DNA from: an uncultured Clostridia bacterium
GTDB taxonomy: Bacteria; Bacillota; Clostridia; TANB77; CAG-508
Assembly (NCBI GenBank): GCA_947573445.1
Contig: CANPFR010000009.1
Coordinates: forward strand, 1-64,000
Direction of reading: 5' to 3'
DNA: 64,000 nt
Shown: one piece after another, positions 37,984-48,095 of the stretch
Layout: every line of letters begins with the position of its first letter
How positions within the stretch are numbered: the stretch's first letter is position 1
Notes under the pieces: model-generated
What the model was told of the DNA's origin: nothing
Databases searched by the model: none
The model's input: the letters and a program-made list of their open reading frames with translations, nothing else
Program-made: the position numbers and the translations under genes

Positions 37984-38679
37984 TTACAATACTTTTATCA
38001 TTGTTTTTATGCAAATTTTTATATCTTCCCAAATTGAAAATTTTTGAATATACTTCAAATTATATTCCATTTTCCTTGGCAAAATATCCTTTAAGTAGGC
38101 ATCATCCATACTTTTTCCTTGCTTTACTATCTTTTCTAATAATTCATCCTCATTTTTGTATTGAACACTTGCCATAGAAGTAATTCCAGCTGGCAGAAGT
38201 AGTGTTGCATTCATTTCCTCTGTATAACAATCCACATATTTTTTTACTTCTGGTCTTGTTCCAACAAAACTCATTTCTCCTTTTAGAACATTTATCAGCT
38301 GTGGGATTTCATCTAGTCGAATTTTTCTAATCCCTCTCCCCACTCTTGTAATCCTTGAATCTGATTTGGCTGTCACAAGTGAACCTTTTTTATCCGCATC
38401 TTGAATCATCGTTCTAAATTTAAATATTTGAAATTTCTTTCCATACCTAGTTACTCTTTCCTGCCTAAAAAATACATTTCCTTTAGAATCTATCTTGATA
38501 GCTAGTGCCAATACTAAAAAAATTGGCGATAAAATAATTAACAATAGAAAAGAAAATATTATATCAAACACTCTTTTTAGACACAAACTTACTGTTTTAT
38601 CTTTCAATTTTTCGTAATATTTCTTCACTTCCTCATTTTGCATATATTCAGGCAAATCTTCATACTTTTTTAAAATCAT
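37984..38679 (-). CDS. Bacterial sugar transferase (PglC-like initiating phosphoglycosyltransferase)
   Basis: A 231-aa monotopic phosphoglycosyltransferase that puts the first sugar-phosphate on undecaprenyl phosphate. One membrane helix (about 40-62), then FFRQERVTRYGKKFQIFKFRTM and SRITRVGRGIRKIRLDEIPQ (cut here to family-typical blocks). Next to PglE- and PglF-like genes, so the first sugar is likely a 4-amino-trideoxy (bacillosamine-type) sugar. Confidence 0.9.
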   Translation of the reverse strand: MILKKYEDLPEYMQNEEVKKYYEKLKDKTVSLCLKRVFDIIFSFLLLIILSPIFLVLALAIKIDSKGNVFFRQERVTRYGKKFQIFKFRTMIQDADKKGSLVTAKSDSRITRVGRGIRKIRLDEIPQLINVLKGEMSFVGTRPEVKKYVDCYTEEMNATLLLPAGITSMASVQYKNEDELLEKIVKQGKSMDDAYLKDILPRKMEYNLKYIQKFSIWEDIKICIKTMIKVL

Positions 38680-39881
38680 ATTCCATATTCCCCTAAAATT
38701 TTCTTAAAATTCTCAATCACATACTCCACTTCTTCCTCTTTCAACTTACTATAAAGTGGTAAGGTAATTTCATTCTCAAAAAAGGCATAACTATTTGGGT
38801 AATCTTTTATCTCATATCCCAAATTTCTATAAGCAGTAAGCATTGGTAATGGCTTATAATGTACATTAGTTGCAATACCTTTTTCAGCCATTTTTATTAT
38901 CATTTCATTTCTTTGTTTATCCGTAATCCCTTTCATTCTTACCATGTACAAATGACCCGAAGATACTGCATTTTCTGTACAATGTGGTAAAACTTTCAAT
39001 TCAGTACTTTGGAAAGCTTGATTATATTTTTCAATTATTTCATGTCTTCTTTTTAACAAATCTTCATATCTCTTCAACTGTGCTAACCCAATACCAGCTT
39101 GCAAATCTGTCATATTACACTTGTAGGCTGGTTCAATAATATCATATTCCCACGCCCCCAACTTTGTTTTAGCCAAAGCATCTTTGGTTTGCCCATGTAA
39201 TGATAAAAGTTGATATTTTTGATAGATTTCCTCTTCTTCCAGATTGGGATTTTGTTTCCAAGTAACAGCCCCCCCTTCTGCTGTTGTTAAATTTTTTACA
39301 GCATGAAATGAAAAACAAGTAAAATCAGCCAATTCTCCAGCCTTTTTTCCATTTCGTATAGCACCAAATCCATGGGCACAATCTGCCATGACAATAATTC
39401 GATTGAATTTTTTCTGAATCTCATGATTTGCTTTAAACAAATTCGCCTTTTTCTTCACAATCTCAAAAATTCTATCATAGTCACAAAGGATTCCTGCAAT
39501 ATCTACTGGAATAATAACCTTGGTTTTTTCTGTAATAGCTTTTTCCATTTTAATATAATCCATCTCTAATGAATCTTGTGCAATATCCACCATAACTGGA
39601 GTCGCTCCAACATGACAAATCACACTACACGATGCTGTATAGGTATAACTTGGAACAATTACCTCATCACCTTTCCCAATTCCCAATAGTCTCAATGTCA
39701 TTTCCATAGCCGCTGTTGCGGAACTCAAACAAACAGTTTTATGAGTATGACAATATTCTGAAATCTTTTTCTCAAATTCTTTCGTTTTTGGACCTGTTGT
39801 TATCCAACCAGATTGTAGACTATCTATTACTTCTTTGATTTCTGTATTGGTAATATCTGGTGGTGAAAATGGTATCTTCAT
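38676..39881 (-). CDS. DegT/DnrJ/EryC1 sugar aminotransferase (PglE-like)
   Basis: A 401-aa PLP-dependent aminotransferase acting on 4-keto nucleotide sugars. The PLP lysine is in FSFHAVKNLTTAEGGAV, with the cofactor-phosphate loop SSATAAMEMTL. It follows the PglF-like dehydratase, the usual order for UDP-4-amino-sugar synthesis, and overlaps the PglC-like gene by four bases. No PglD acetyltransferase is seen in the window. Confidence 0.92.
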   Translation of the reverse strand: MKIPFSPPDITNTEIKEVIDSLQSGWITTGPKTKEFEKKISEYCHTHKTVCLSSATAAMEMTLRLLGIGKGDEVIVPSYTYTASCSVICHVGATPVMVDIAQDSLEMDYIKMEKAITEKTKVIIPVDIAGILCDYDRIFEIVKKKANLFKANHEIQKKFNRIIVMADCAHGFGAIRNGKKAGELADFTCFSFHAVKNLTTAEGGAVTWKQNPNLEEEEIYQKYQLLSLHGQTKDALAKTKLGAWEYDIIEPAYKCNMTDLQAGIGLAQLKRYEDLLKRRHEIIEKYNQAFQSTELKVLPHCTENAVSSGHLYMVRMKGITDKQRNEMIIKMAEKGIATNVHYKPLPMLTAYRNLGYEIKDYPNSYAFFENEITLPLYSKLKEEEVEYVIENFKKILGEYGI

Positions 39882-39887
39882 ATTAAT

Positions 39888-41765
39888 TCATTCCTTCTTT
39901 CCCTTAAATGTTGGTACAACTTCTTGTACTATATTTTTTATTTCTTGCATACCAACTTTTTCTTTCTCCAATAATCCATCCAATTTTCTCAACTTTTCCT
40001 CAATCTCTTGCATTGTTATAGTCATTGGTGCTGCTACAAAAATCTTATCATGACTTGTCTTTTCTAGACCTTCTTCATTCATCAAAATTTCTTCATATAA
40101 TTTTTCTCCTGGCCTTAAGCCTGTTACCTCAATTTTTATATCTTTCCCTGGTATCAATCCTGACAATTTAATCAAACTTTCTGCTAAATCATATATCTTT
40201 ACAAGTTCTCCCATATCCAATACAAATATTTCGCCACCTTTGGCATATGTCATCGCCTGTAAAACAAGCTCAACCGCTTCTGGAATTGTCATAAAAAATC
40301 TTGTTACATCTTTATGAGTAACAGTTACTGGACCACCTTTTGCAATCTGTTTTTTAAATAATGGAACTACAGATCCATTACTTCCTAAAACATTTCCAAA
40401 ACGTACTGCCACATATTCTGTCTTACTTACTTTATTCTTAGCTTGTACCATCATTTCACACATTCTTTTAGTAGCTCCCATAATATTGGTTGGATTAACC
40501 GCTTTATCTGTTGAAATCAAAATAAATTTTTTTACTTCATATTCATCACAAATATTAATTACATGATAAGTTCCTAGTACATTATTTTTAATTGCTTCTA
40601 ACGGATTATTTTCCATCAATGGTACATGCTTATGTGCTGCTGCATGAAATACTAAATCTGGATGATATTTCTCAAATATTTCTCTCAAACGTTCTTTATC
40701 TCGTATACTTGCAATTACTGCATCAATTTGATTTGCTACACAATTCGCTTTTAATTCTAGCTCAATATCATATAAACTATTCTCATAGATATCTAATATC
40801 ACTAATTTTTTAGGGCAATATTTCATAATTTGTCTGCAAAGTTCAGAACCAATCGAACCTCCTCCTCCTGTTACAAGAACAGTATGCCCTTTTATCAATG
40901 ATTCAATATTACTATTATCCAATTTAATTGGATCCCTTCCTAAAATATCCTCAATTTCCACATCTCTTAGATTTGAAAAAATGTCTTTGTTATTGATAAT
41001 TTCTCTAACTCCAGGTAAAACCCTTACTTTAGCTTGTGTTTTCTGACAAATATTCAAAATCTGTTTTTTATTTTCATTATCAATTTTAGCAATAGAAAAA
41101 AAGATTAAATCCACTTTTTTTTCCTGGCAAACTCTTATAATATCATTTCTATTTCCTATTATTTTTACTCCAGAAACTGAAAAATTCAGTCTTTTTAAAT
41201 TATCATCTATAATTCCAACAATATCATATTCTTCCTTAAAATCTGTATTAATAGTTTTTATGATTTCATGAGAAGCATTTCCTGCTCCAATGATTAACAA
41301 TCTTTTTTTCTCTTCACTTGATTTTGTAATAATTCCCCTATTTACAACATCACTAATCAAAATATAACGCATAACAATTCGGTAACTAACCATCATCATT
41401 GCAATAATCAAAGCTGCAAAAACATTCATTCTAATATTCACAATCGTTTCTATTTGAAAGCTCCCTTTTATAATAGCAATCACAAATGCTGTAATCAAAC
41501 AGATAATAATATAAACAATATAATCTCTTCCCTCTTCATAACGAATAATACTTTTATGTCTTCTCACTAAATGAAATATAATTTCATATACCAAAATATA
41601 CCAAAGGCTTGAAACCATGACTTTGCTTGTGTAATACTCAGAAAAATTAAAAATTGTATCTTGCAATAATACAGCCCCCAAATAATAAGCAAACACAATA
41701 CAAAAACAATCCATCATAACCAATATAACATCTCTATACTTACTCAGTTTCTTCACTTTTTCCAC
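39888..41765 (-). CDS. UDP-GlcNAc 4,6-dehydratase (PglF/CapD family)
   Basis: A 625-aa protein with four N-terminal membrane helices, a CoA-binding-like Rossmann domain (IGAGNASHEI) and a C-terminal extended SDR domain with TGGGGSIGSEL and STDKAVNPTNIMGATKR. Met in place of the catalytic Tyr is normal for this subfamily. The start is set to GTG 41765, nine bases after GGGGGAG; a TTG at 41783 overlaps that site. It is the first gene of the polysaccharide cluster; a minus-strand TATAAT lies upstream near 41820. Confidence 0.92.
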   Translation of the reverse strand: MEKVKKLSKYRDVILVMMDCFCIVFAYYLGAVLLQDTIFNFSEYYTSKVMVSSLWYILVYEIIFHLVRRHKSIIRYEEGRDYIVYIIICLITAFVIAIIKGSFQIETIVNIRMNVFAALIIAMMMVSYRIVMRYILISDVVNRGIITKSSEEKKRLLIIGAGNASHEIIKTINTDFKEEYDIVGIIDDNLKRLNFSVSGVKIIGNRNDIIRVCQEKKVDLIFFSIAKIDNENKKQILNICQKTQAKVRVLPGVREIINNKDIFSNLRDVEIEDILGRDPIKLDNSNIESLIKGHTVLVTGGGGSIGSELCRQIMKYCPKKLVILDIYENSLYDIELELKANCVANQIDAVIASIRDKERLREIFEKYHPDLVFHAAAHKHVPLMENNPLEAIKNNVLGTYHVINICDEYEVKKFILISTDKAVNPTNIMGATKRMCEMMVQAKNKVSKTEYVAVRFGNVLGSNGSVVPLFKKQIAKGGPVTVTHKDVTRFFMTIPEAVELVLQAMTYAKGGEIFVLDMGELVKIYDLAESLIKLSGLIPGKDIKIEVTGLRPGEKLYEEILMNEEGLEKTSHDKIFVAAPMTITMQEIEEKLRKLDGLLEKEKVGMQEIKNIVQEVVPTFKGKKE

Positions 41766-41897
41766 AATTTTATACTCCCCCAATTTTTATATCTACTACT
41801 TATTGTTTTATTTTATCATTATACGAGTTTTTTTTCAAGTATATTTTACAAATTATTATGTTATTCGTGATTTCTCTTGATTTCATCACTTTTAAAC

Positions 41898-42449
41898 CTA
41901 ATTCTCTATTTCATACTCTCTAATCTCACAATTTTTTATTCCTATAGATTCCAAAATTCCATCTTTACCAATGCCTTTAAAATAGCTATTAATCACTTTT
42001 GCAGTTGCTCCATGAGTTACAATCAAAATATTTTTCCCTACATATTTTTCTTTCAAACTCTCTAGTGCTCCCCATACTCTTCGGCAACATGTAACAACTG
42101 GTTCTATCTTATAACAATTCACATTGGCATGATAATCCCAAAAATTATTCTGTGCAAACGCTTCATGTTCTGTTGCATTTACACCTTCTAGTTCTCCAAA
42201 ACTTCTTTCAATAATTTGAGTTTCGCAAATCATTGGTACTTTTTTATCTTCATTGACAATTTCAGCTGTTTTTTTGGCACGTTTTAAGGGTGAATAAACA
42301 ATTAAATCAATCTCATATTGATTCACTTTGTCTTTTGCTTGTTTGGCTTGTTCTATCCCTCTTTCATTCAATTCAACATCTGTTATGCCTTGCACTTTTC
42401 CTAAAACATTCCAATCTGTTTGCCCATGTCTCATGACATATAATTTCAT
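41898..42449 (-). CDS. Histidine phosphatase family protein
   Basis: A 183-aa cytoplasmic phosphatase of the phosphoglycerate-mutase-like family: LYVMRHGQTDWN carries the catalytic His, ERSFGELEG the acid, and IVTHGATAK the second His. The substrate is unknown. It sits 9 bp after the PBP gene. Confidence 0.92.
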   Translation of the reverse strand: MKLYVMRHGQTDWNVLGKVQGITDVELNERGIEQAKQAKDKVNQYEIDLIVYSPLKRAKKTAEIVNEDKKVPMICETQIIERSFGELEGVNATEHEAFAQNNFWDYHANVNCYKIEPVVTCCRRVWGALESLKEKYVGKNILIVTHGATAKVINSYFKGIGKDGILESIGIKNCEIREYEIEN

Positions 42450-42458
42450 AATTTTCTC

Positions 42459-44826
42459 CTATATTTCATTTTTCATTTCTATGTTTTCTATTGTTTCCTC
42501 TAGCACATTCTCTTCTGACTCTTGATTATTTTCTTCTGATAACTCATCCTCCTTTTTCTTTTCTTCTGGCATTGTATTTTCTGTAGATTGTTCTTCCTGA
42601 ATTACTACTGGCTGTTTTTCTGGCTCCTGTTCTGGCACAGTTATCTCTGGTTCAGGAGTAACTTCTTCTTTTCTATTATCAGTCTCATTTTGAATTGATT
42701 CTTTTGTTTTCTTTTCCTTTTTACCCTCTATCTTTTTTGGTGATACATTTCCTGGATGCATTGCACACACAGTTGGAACGGTTCCCTTCAAAAAATATTC
42801 TGTATAGGTATCTGTACACCCTTGATTGGCTGCCTTCAAACTCTTTTTGCAAATTTTCTGTGCAACTACACTTTTTACTTCTGAAAAATCGCGATTTTGC
42901 AAATTTTTATGAATGCGTTTCATCACATTAGCCCAAATAACTCCTGCTGGATTTTTACTTTGATAACGAATCGGCTCACTCCAATCAAACCCAAACCATG
43001 TAACAGCTGTATAATAATCTGTAAAACCACAAAGCCAACGATCGTAATCTTCATTCGTTGTACCTGTTTTTGCTGCTACTTGCATACCAGGAATTGCACA
43101 ATATGTTGCTGTCCCATAACTTCCAACAACAGGCTCTGTCAACAATTGCTTGGTAATGTAAGCCACTTCTGAAGAACAAATCCTTCTTGTTTTTGGCTTA
43201 GTTTTCAGTCTTTCTTCCCCTAAATGACTTGTTATTTTCGTATAAAATGTAGGTTCCACATACATGCCATCATTAGCAATAGCACTATAGGCACCTGCCA
43301 TCTCTAATGGCGAAATTCCTTTATCTAAGCCCCCCAGTGATAAAGCTAAATTCTCATCTTTTTCATTTAAAGTCGAAATTCCCATACGTTTTAAATATTC
43401 AATGGAAGTTTCTGGAGTCAATTCTTCCATCATTTTTACAAATGGAATATTTTGTGATGACTCAACTGCACGTCTGACTGTTATTTTACCTAAATAATCA
43501 TTGTAATTTGTAGGTGAATAGGACTCTCCATTATAATCTATAAACGTTGTTAAATTATCTTCATATGTGCTAATTGGCGTAATTAATTTTTCTGATAAAG
43601 CCGGAACAATCACAGTTAAAGGCTTGCTACTTGAGCCTGTTTGACGAATGGCTTGTGTCGCTCGATTAAATCCTCTTACCTCTCTCTTTTCCCCCAAGCC
43701 GTCCAACACATCCTAAAACTTGGCCCGTTTTGTGATCTATAATAACCATTGCTGCTTGTGCTGTTTGCTCTCCATTACTTGATTTTAAAGCATACTGCTT
43801 TTCCAAAAATTCCTTTTCCAATTCCTTTTGAATCACAGTATTTTGCGTACTATCAATATGTAAATTAGCCATATATAAATAATTCGTTGCAAACGTTTTT
43901 GAAATCTTCTTCTTTTCTGACAAATCTGAAATTACTTCTGTTAAAAGTGCATCCGTATGGTATGAATATATCCCGTCTCCTTCAGTTTCTAACTTCCCTT
44001 TCTGAAAAGTAATTCCTTCCTCTACTTCAGCTATAGCCATTTGATACTCTTCCTCTGTGATCTTTTTCAATTCCAACATTTTGTTCAAAACAGTTTTGGT
44101 TCTTTTTTGTATTTTTTCTGTATTATCCTTTTCTTCATGAAATGGATTATAAGCATTTGGTGCATGATTAATACCTGCTAAAAAAGCACATTCTGTTAAA
44201 CTCAAATCTAAAGCACTTTTAGAAAAATAATATTGAGCACCACTTTCTACCCCATAAATATTGGGTCCAACATAAATGATATTTAAATAGTTTCCCAAAA
44301 TTTCATCTTTTTCCATACACCACTCAAGTGCAATCGCTTTAGTCCATTCCTTGACTTTTCTGGTAGGACTATTGGCATCATCACCTGTCAAATTTTTGAC
44401 AACTTGTTGGGTTATGGTGCTAGCCCCAAAAGAAGCTTTTCCAAAATGAATGACATAAGAACCAATCGCTGTTGCTGTTCTTTTGATATCAACTCCAAAA
44501 TGTTTATAAAATCGCTCGTCTTCAATTGCTACATAAGCATTTTTTAAATGTTCTGGCATTTCTGAAAGCATTATATTTTTGCGTTTTCTTTCCTTTCCAA
44601 TTTCAGCAATGACTTCACCTTCAGAATCCAATACTTGAGATGGCTGATTGGTCAACATTTCCAATGCCATTGTTTGCCAATTATGAATGGATATTGCTAA
44701 TTTTATTGCTATCACAATGATTGCTATTAATAATAAGAAGAAAATCTTTTTCTTACTATTCAATTTCTTTTTTAGATTCTTTTTTTCCATTTTCTTAGTT
44801 TCCATTCGACTTTTCAATTGATTCAA
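42459..44826 (-). CDS. Second class A penicillin-binding protein, read through one +1 shift at CGG
   Basis: The transglycosylase half (N-terminal ORF, 43666 upward) has EDERFYKHFGVDIKRT and ASTITQQVVKN; the transpeptidase half (42459-43709) has SxxK in TGSSSKP, SxN in SSQNIPF and KTGT in AAKTGTTNEDYDRW. They join at CGG 43699-43701 (GTT GGA [C] GGC TTG GGG), giving 788 aa, like the intact PBP at 3925-6516. One N-terminal membrane helix; the C-terminal tail of about 90 residues is rich in Glu, Pro and Lys. The start is uncertain: TTG 44826 after AAAGGGGTGG is chosen; ATG at 44790 or 44775 is possible. Confidence 0.88.
43699..43701 (-). other. +1 frameshift site CGG in class A PBP
   Basis: Preceding codon GGA; C skipped, then GGC TTG GGG GAA. 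It lies early in the transpeptidase domain, upstream of the SxxK serine; the unshifted frame stops 11 codons on, leaving a transglycosylase-only product. Confidence 0.87.
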
Positions 44827-45049
44827 ATTTGCCACCCCTTTCTTATTTTTTTCTATTATATCACATAAAGTCCAAAACTGCATATCAACTAATATTATTT
44901 CTTTTTTTATTATACTATCATAAAAGTAGATAATTATCAAGTTTATGCTCCTCTAAAAAAAACTTTTTAAACTTTTAATCAATATCTTGTATATTTTTTA
45001 GTAATTTGGAAATATTAATATTAGTTTTTATAAGGAGGTGCCTTGAAAC

Positions 45050-45115
45050 ATGGAAAAAAATGAAAAGAAAAACAACAAAAGCAATAAAAATAACCAAAAT
45101 AATGAAAACAACTAG
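45050..45115 (+). CDS. 21-aa Asn/Lys-rich micropeptide
   Basis: ATG 45050 follows an ideal ribosome site, AAGGAGGTG, with nine-base spacing. The peptide is only Met plus Glu, Lys, Asn, Ser and Gln, ends in TAG, and is followed 18 bp later by a 14-bp perfect terminator hairpin. This full expression unit on the otherwise empty strand argues that it is real. I recognise no family; short hydrophilic Asn-rich peptides occur among spore proteins, but that is a guess. Confidence 0.6.
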   Translation: MEKNEKKNNKSNKNNQNNENN

Positions 45116-45133
45116 TGTATAAAAAGTGAGTAG

Positions 45134-45174
45134 TAAAGAGGAACATTCTTGGAAATTAAAAATGTTCCTCTTTA
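45134..45174 (+). terminator. Terminator after the micro-ORF
   Basis: 14-bp perfect stem (TAAAGAGGAACATT / AATGTTCCTCTTTA), 13-base loop. The T content after the stem is modest. Confidence 0.75.
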
Positions 45175-45210
45175 CGTTCTTACATAATATAAAAATTCCA
45201 TTTTATAAAA

Positions 45211-45260
45211 TAGAGAGCATATCTATTACTTTTTTATAAAAATAATAAATATGCTCTCTA
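45211..45260. terminator. Hairpin terminator, probably for the minus-strand gene at 45297
   Basis: 12-bp perfect stem TAGAGAGCATAT/ATATGCTCTCTA with a long AT loop. T-rich sequence follows on the plus side (ATCTTTTT) and, more weakly, on the minus side; probably bidirectional between convergent units. Confidence 0.7.
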
Positions 45261-45296
45261 TCTTTTTGGATTACTCTATAATTTTCAGAACGAAAA

Positions 45297-45641
45297 TTAT
45301 ACTGTCTTTTCTTCTAATTTTGAAATTCGATGTTCCTGTGCTAAAATAGCCACTTCATTTCTTTCTATTCTTTTTTTCAAGTTTTCTGTTTCTACTAAGC
45401 TTTCAAAATTCCTATCGTGTTGAATAGAAACAATCTCAAATATAGCATCAATTTTAGCACCATACTCGTGTTCAAATTTAAATTGTGAATCTAAAATTTC
45501 TTCTTTTACCATATCAAGTTTCTTCTGAAATTTTTGATCCATTTCAGCAAATTTCTTCTCAAATTTTTGATCCATTTCATTAAATCTTTTCTCAAATTTG
45601 TCATTCATTTGAAGTAATGTAGTTAATATTTTTTCTTCCAT
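45297..45641 (-). CDS. Small coiled-coil protein
   Basis: A 114-aa Lys/Glu/Phe-rich protein with a near-repeat FEKRFNEMDQK / FEKKFAEMDQK / FQKKLDMVKE (11-residue period), predicted to be almost fully helical coiled coil. No membrane segment. ATG 45641 has GAGGTGAG upstream. Similar small proteins are common in Firmicutes; function unknown. Confidence 0.7.
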   Translation of the reverse strand: MEEKILTTLLQMNDKFEKRFNEMDQKFEKKFAEMDQKFQKKLDMVKEEILDSQFKFEHEYGAKIDAIFEIVSIQHDRNFESLVETENLKKRIERNEVAILAQEHRISKLEEKTV

Positions 45642-45720
45642 TTTCTCACCTCTTTTCCAGTAAATTTTTGTAGTTAAATTATAACATATTTCATTCCAAA
45701 TTGCAAGAAAAATTTTCTTT

Positions 45721-46143
45721 TTATTCCATATTTTTCGCTTCCTCAATCATTTTATTGGCAACCATTTTGCCCAAATATTCTTCTGGAAAAATAATCTCAT
45801 CCACACCAATTTTTTCTAATACTTTTCGATGATTTTTATCTCCCACTTTGGCAATGATTTTTCCCACATTGTTTTCTTTTAACGTCAAGCAAGAAACAAC
45901 ACTCATCGCAATATTTTCTGCCATTGCCACAATCCCAACATCAAAATCTGATAGTGGCAAACTCTCAAAGGCATCTGAATTAGAAACATCCAGACAAACT
46001 GCTTTGGTCACAAACTTGCTAGCTTTTTCCACCAAAGCCATATCCTTATCAACTACTAAAACTTCAAAATCCTTTTCGGCCAATTCCATCGCAACCTTCA
46101 TTCCAAACCATCCTAATCCTACTACAATACATTGTTTTTTCAT
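45721..46143 (-). CDS. KtrA/TrkA-like K+ channel regulator, RCK_N domain only
   Basis: A 140-aa protein with the NAD-binding GxGxxG of RCK_N domains (VVGLGWFGMKVA) and the conserved DKDMALVEK and EYLGKMVANK segments. Full KtrA/TrkA proteins continue for another 70-80 residues with an RCK_C domain, which is absent here. The stop is not near any CGG, so this is a true short form. It lies 13 bp after the TrkH-like gene and probably gates it. Confidence 0.85.
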   Translation of the reverse strand: MKKQCIVVGLGWFGMKVAMELAEKDFEVLVVDKDMALVEKASKFVTKAVCLDVSNSDAFESLPLSDFDVGIVAMAENIAMSVVSCLTLKENNVGKIIAKVGDKNHRKVLEKIGVDEIIFPEEYLGKMVANKMIEEAKNME

Positions 46144-46156
46144 TTTACCTTCCTCC

Positions 46157-47449
46157 TTATAACATAACATCCATATTGGGATACTTAATTCCACTTTTCT
46201 TACGATCCATTGGAACAAACAGTGAAATGAATGTAATTGGTGCAATCCTTCCAATATACATAATAAAAATCGAAATCCATTTTCCAGCAACTGTTAACTG
46301 TTCTATATCTATTGTTGTAAGTCCTGTATTTGAAAAGGTAGAAACTACATAAAATAAAGTATCCATCACACTCTGATTTTCCGTCAAACAAAGTCCCATA
46401 AGTCCAAAAAACACAAGTAATAAATCAATATGCAAAATCGTAACTGCACGTTTAATCATCTTATCATTGATATTCCTGTAAAACACAACCACATCATCAT
46501 TTCCTTTGACATTAGCAAGCGTGGTCAATATCAAAATACTAAACACAACCACTCTAATTCCACCTGCATTTGAACCTGGCCCTCCACCAATAAACATCAG
46601 AAGAGTTATTATTAATTGACTCACCTCATGCAATCCTGCCATTTCAACTGTATAAAATCCTGTATTTCTGGCTGTTATCGTTGTAAATATAGTTTCTATA
46701 AGTGTCAATTGTTTATCAAATACCTTTAGCAAAATACTCCCCACAATAACCAACAAAACAGAAACCTTCAAAATCAATTTTGTTTCCACATGAATTCGAT
46801 TTCGTTTTCCAGTACAAAACCATCTCGTCAAATCCTCTAAAACGAAAAATCCAAGTGATCCAGAAAACATCAATATTATAAATATCCCATTCACATAAAT
46901 ATCATTTTTAAACAAAACCATACTCTGACTGCCAAATACATCACATCCCACATTACAAAAAGCAGACACCGCATGAAATAAACTACTCCAAATTCCTTCT
47001 TTTATCCCATACATTGGTACAAAACGCAACGCCAAAAGCCATGCCCCAAAAAATTCAATCATTAGCGTATACTGAATAATTTTCTTCGCCTTTCGTTTAA
47101 TCGCAGGATAATTACTGGTATTCATTTCATTACTCAAAAAAAGCGTATCTGATAACTTTAATTTCTTTTTAGTTGTCATAAACAACACTGAAAAAAACAT
47201 CATAAAGCCAACAGCCCCAACTTCCATTGCCACCATCATCACCAATTGCCCAACCCATGTAAATTTTTCTGCTACTTCTACTACATTACTGCCAGTTGCA
47301 CTTACAACTGAGGCTGCTTCAAAAAATGCATCAATCCAATTTAGCTGTCCCTTGTGACAAATTGGCAATTTTAGCAATAAAGCTGTAACTATAATCATGA
47401 GCAAAAATCCAATAATTGGCATCGTATATATTTTCTTATTTCTCAACAT
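46157..47449 (-). CDS. TrkH/KtrB-type K+ transporter (NtpJ-like)
   Basis: A 430-aa potassium translocating subunit with four pore loops, each with the filter-type Gly: SATGSNVVE, AFCNVGCDVF, TARNTGFYTV and TFSNTGLTTID. About eight to ten helices. In Enterococcus hirae an equivalent gene (ntpJ) ends the Na+-ATPase operon, and the same order (A-B-D-J) is seen here. ATG 47449 preferred over TTG 47476. Confidence 0.92.
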   Translation of the reverse strand: MLRNKKIYTMPIIGFLLMIIVTALLLKLPICHKGQLNWIDAFFEAASVVSATGSNVVEVAEKFTWVGQLVMMVAMEVGAVGFMMFFSVLFMTTKKKLKLSDTLFLSNEMNTSNYPAIKRKAKKIIQYTLMIEFFGAWLLALRFVPMYGIKEGIWSSLFHAVSAFCNVGCDVFGSQSMVLFKNDIYVNGIFIILMFSGSLGFFVLEDLTRWFCTGKRNRIHVETKLILKVSVLLVIVGSILLKVFDKQLTLIETIFTTITARNTGFYTVEMAGLHEVSQLIITLLMFIGGGPGSNAGGIRVVVFSILILTTLANVKGNDDVVVFYRNINDKMIKRAVTILHIDLLLVFFGLMGLCLTENQSVMDTLFYVVSTFSNTGLTTIDIEQLTVAGKWISIFIMYIGRIAPITFISLFVPMDRKKSGIKYPNMDVML

Positions 47450-47477
47450 TTGTATTTTTCCTTTTCTTTCTTCCAAT

Positions 47478-48095
47478 TCAAAACATCTGACGATGTTTTA
47501 ACTTTTTTAATCGCACAAACTCTTCTTTTTCATTTTCCTCCAGTATTTCCTGGATTTCTTTTGCCATTTTTTCATCGGCTGGAATGATGATTTCTTTTAG
47601 TGCATTAGCTCTTCTTCTTACTTTTTCAATCGCTTTGTTTAAGCGAAAAATCGTATTTTCCAATTGTGCCAAATCCAAGATATAATGTTTTACTTGTGCA
47701 AATTTCAGAATCACTTCATCTACTGTTGTTGTAGTTTGATATAACCCATAATGAATATGCACTTTATTTTCTTCTGGCACAATTGACGGAATCTCCACCC
47801 CCATAATTGTTTTATATTTGATATCAATACTTCTATCCGTTTTCACACCATCCGAAATATCAATCATATCTTCCATCCCAATCTCAACATTTGCTATTTT
47901 CAAAGTATGATAAGCATCCTCCAGCAATGCTTTTCCCTGAGATTTCAGTTGTTTCACTTTCTGCTCATACTGCTCTAATTCTTTTTCTAAAATCATTCTC
48001 TTCTGCTCTAAAAGCATTTGTCCTTCCTTAGATTGTCGGATAGAATTTTTAATTTTCATCAGATTATTTTTTGTTGGTAAACTTTTGGTATTCAA
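47478..48095 (-). CDS. ntpD: V-type ATPase subunit D
   Basis: A 205-aa central-stalk subunit, mostly two long helices. N-terminal [20 protein letters not shown] matches the family's NPTK...L..LK..L..A..G pattern, and the C-terminus has [17 protein letters not shown] [15 protein letters not shown] start at 48095 overlapping the ntpB stop, with GGGAGG nine bases upstream. All CGGs out of phase. Confidence 0.92.
   Translation of the reverse strand: MNTKSLPTKNNLMKIKNSIRQSKEGQMLLEQKRMILEKELEQYEQKVKQLKSQGKALLEDAYHTLKIANVEIGMEDMIDISDGVKTDRSIDIKYKTIMGVEIPSIVPEENKVHIHYGLYQTTTTVDEVILKFAQVKHYILDLAQLENTIFRLNKAIEKVRRRANALKEIIIPADEKMAKEIQEILEENEKEEFVRLKKLKHRQMF

Larger units (their letters stand above)
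44827..45296. other. Divergent intergenic region with a micro-ORF
   Basis: 470 bp. It holds the putative promoter area of the PBP gene (minus), the 21-aa plus-strand micro-ORF and two strong hairpins (45134-45174, 45211-45260). Confidence 0.7.
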
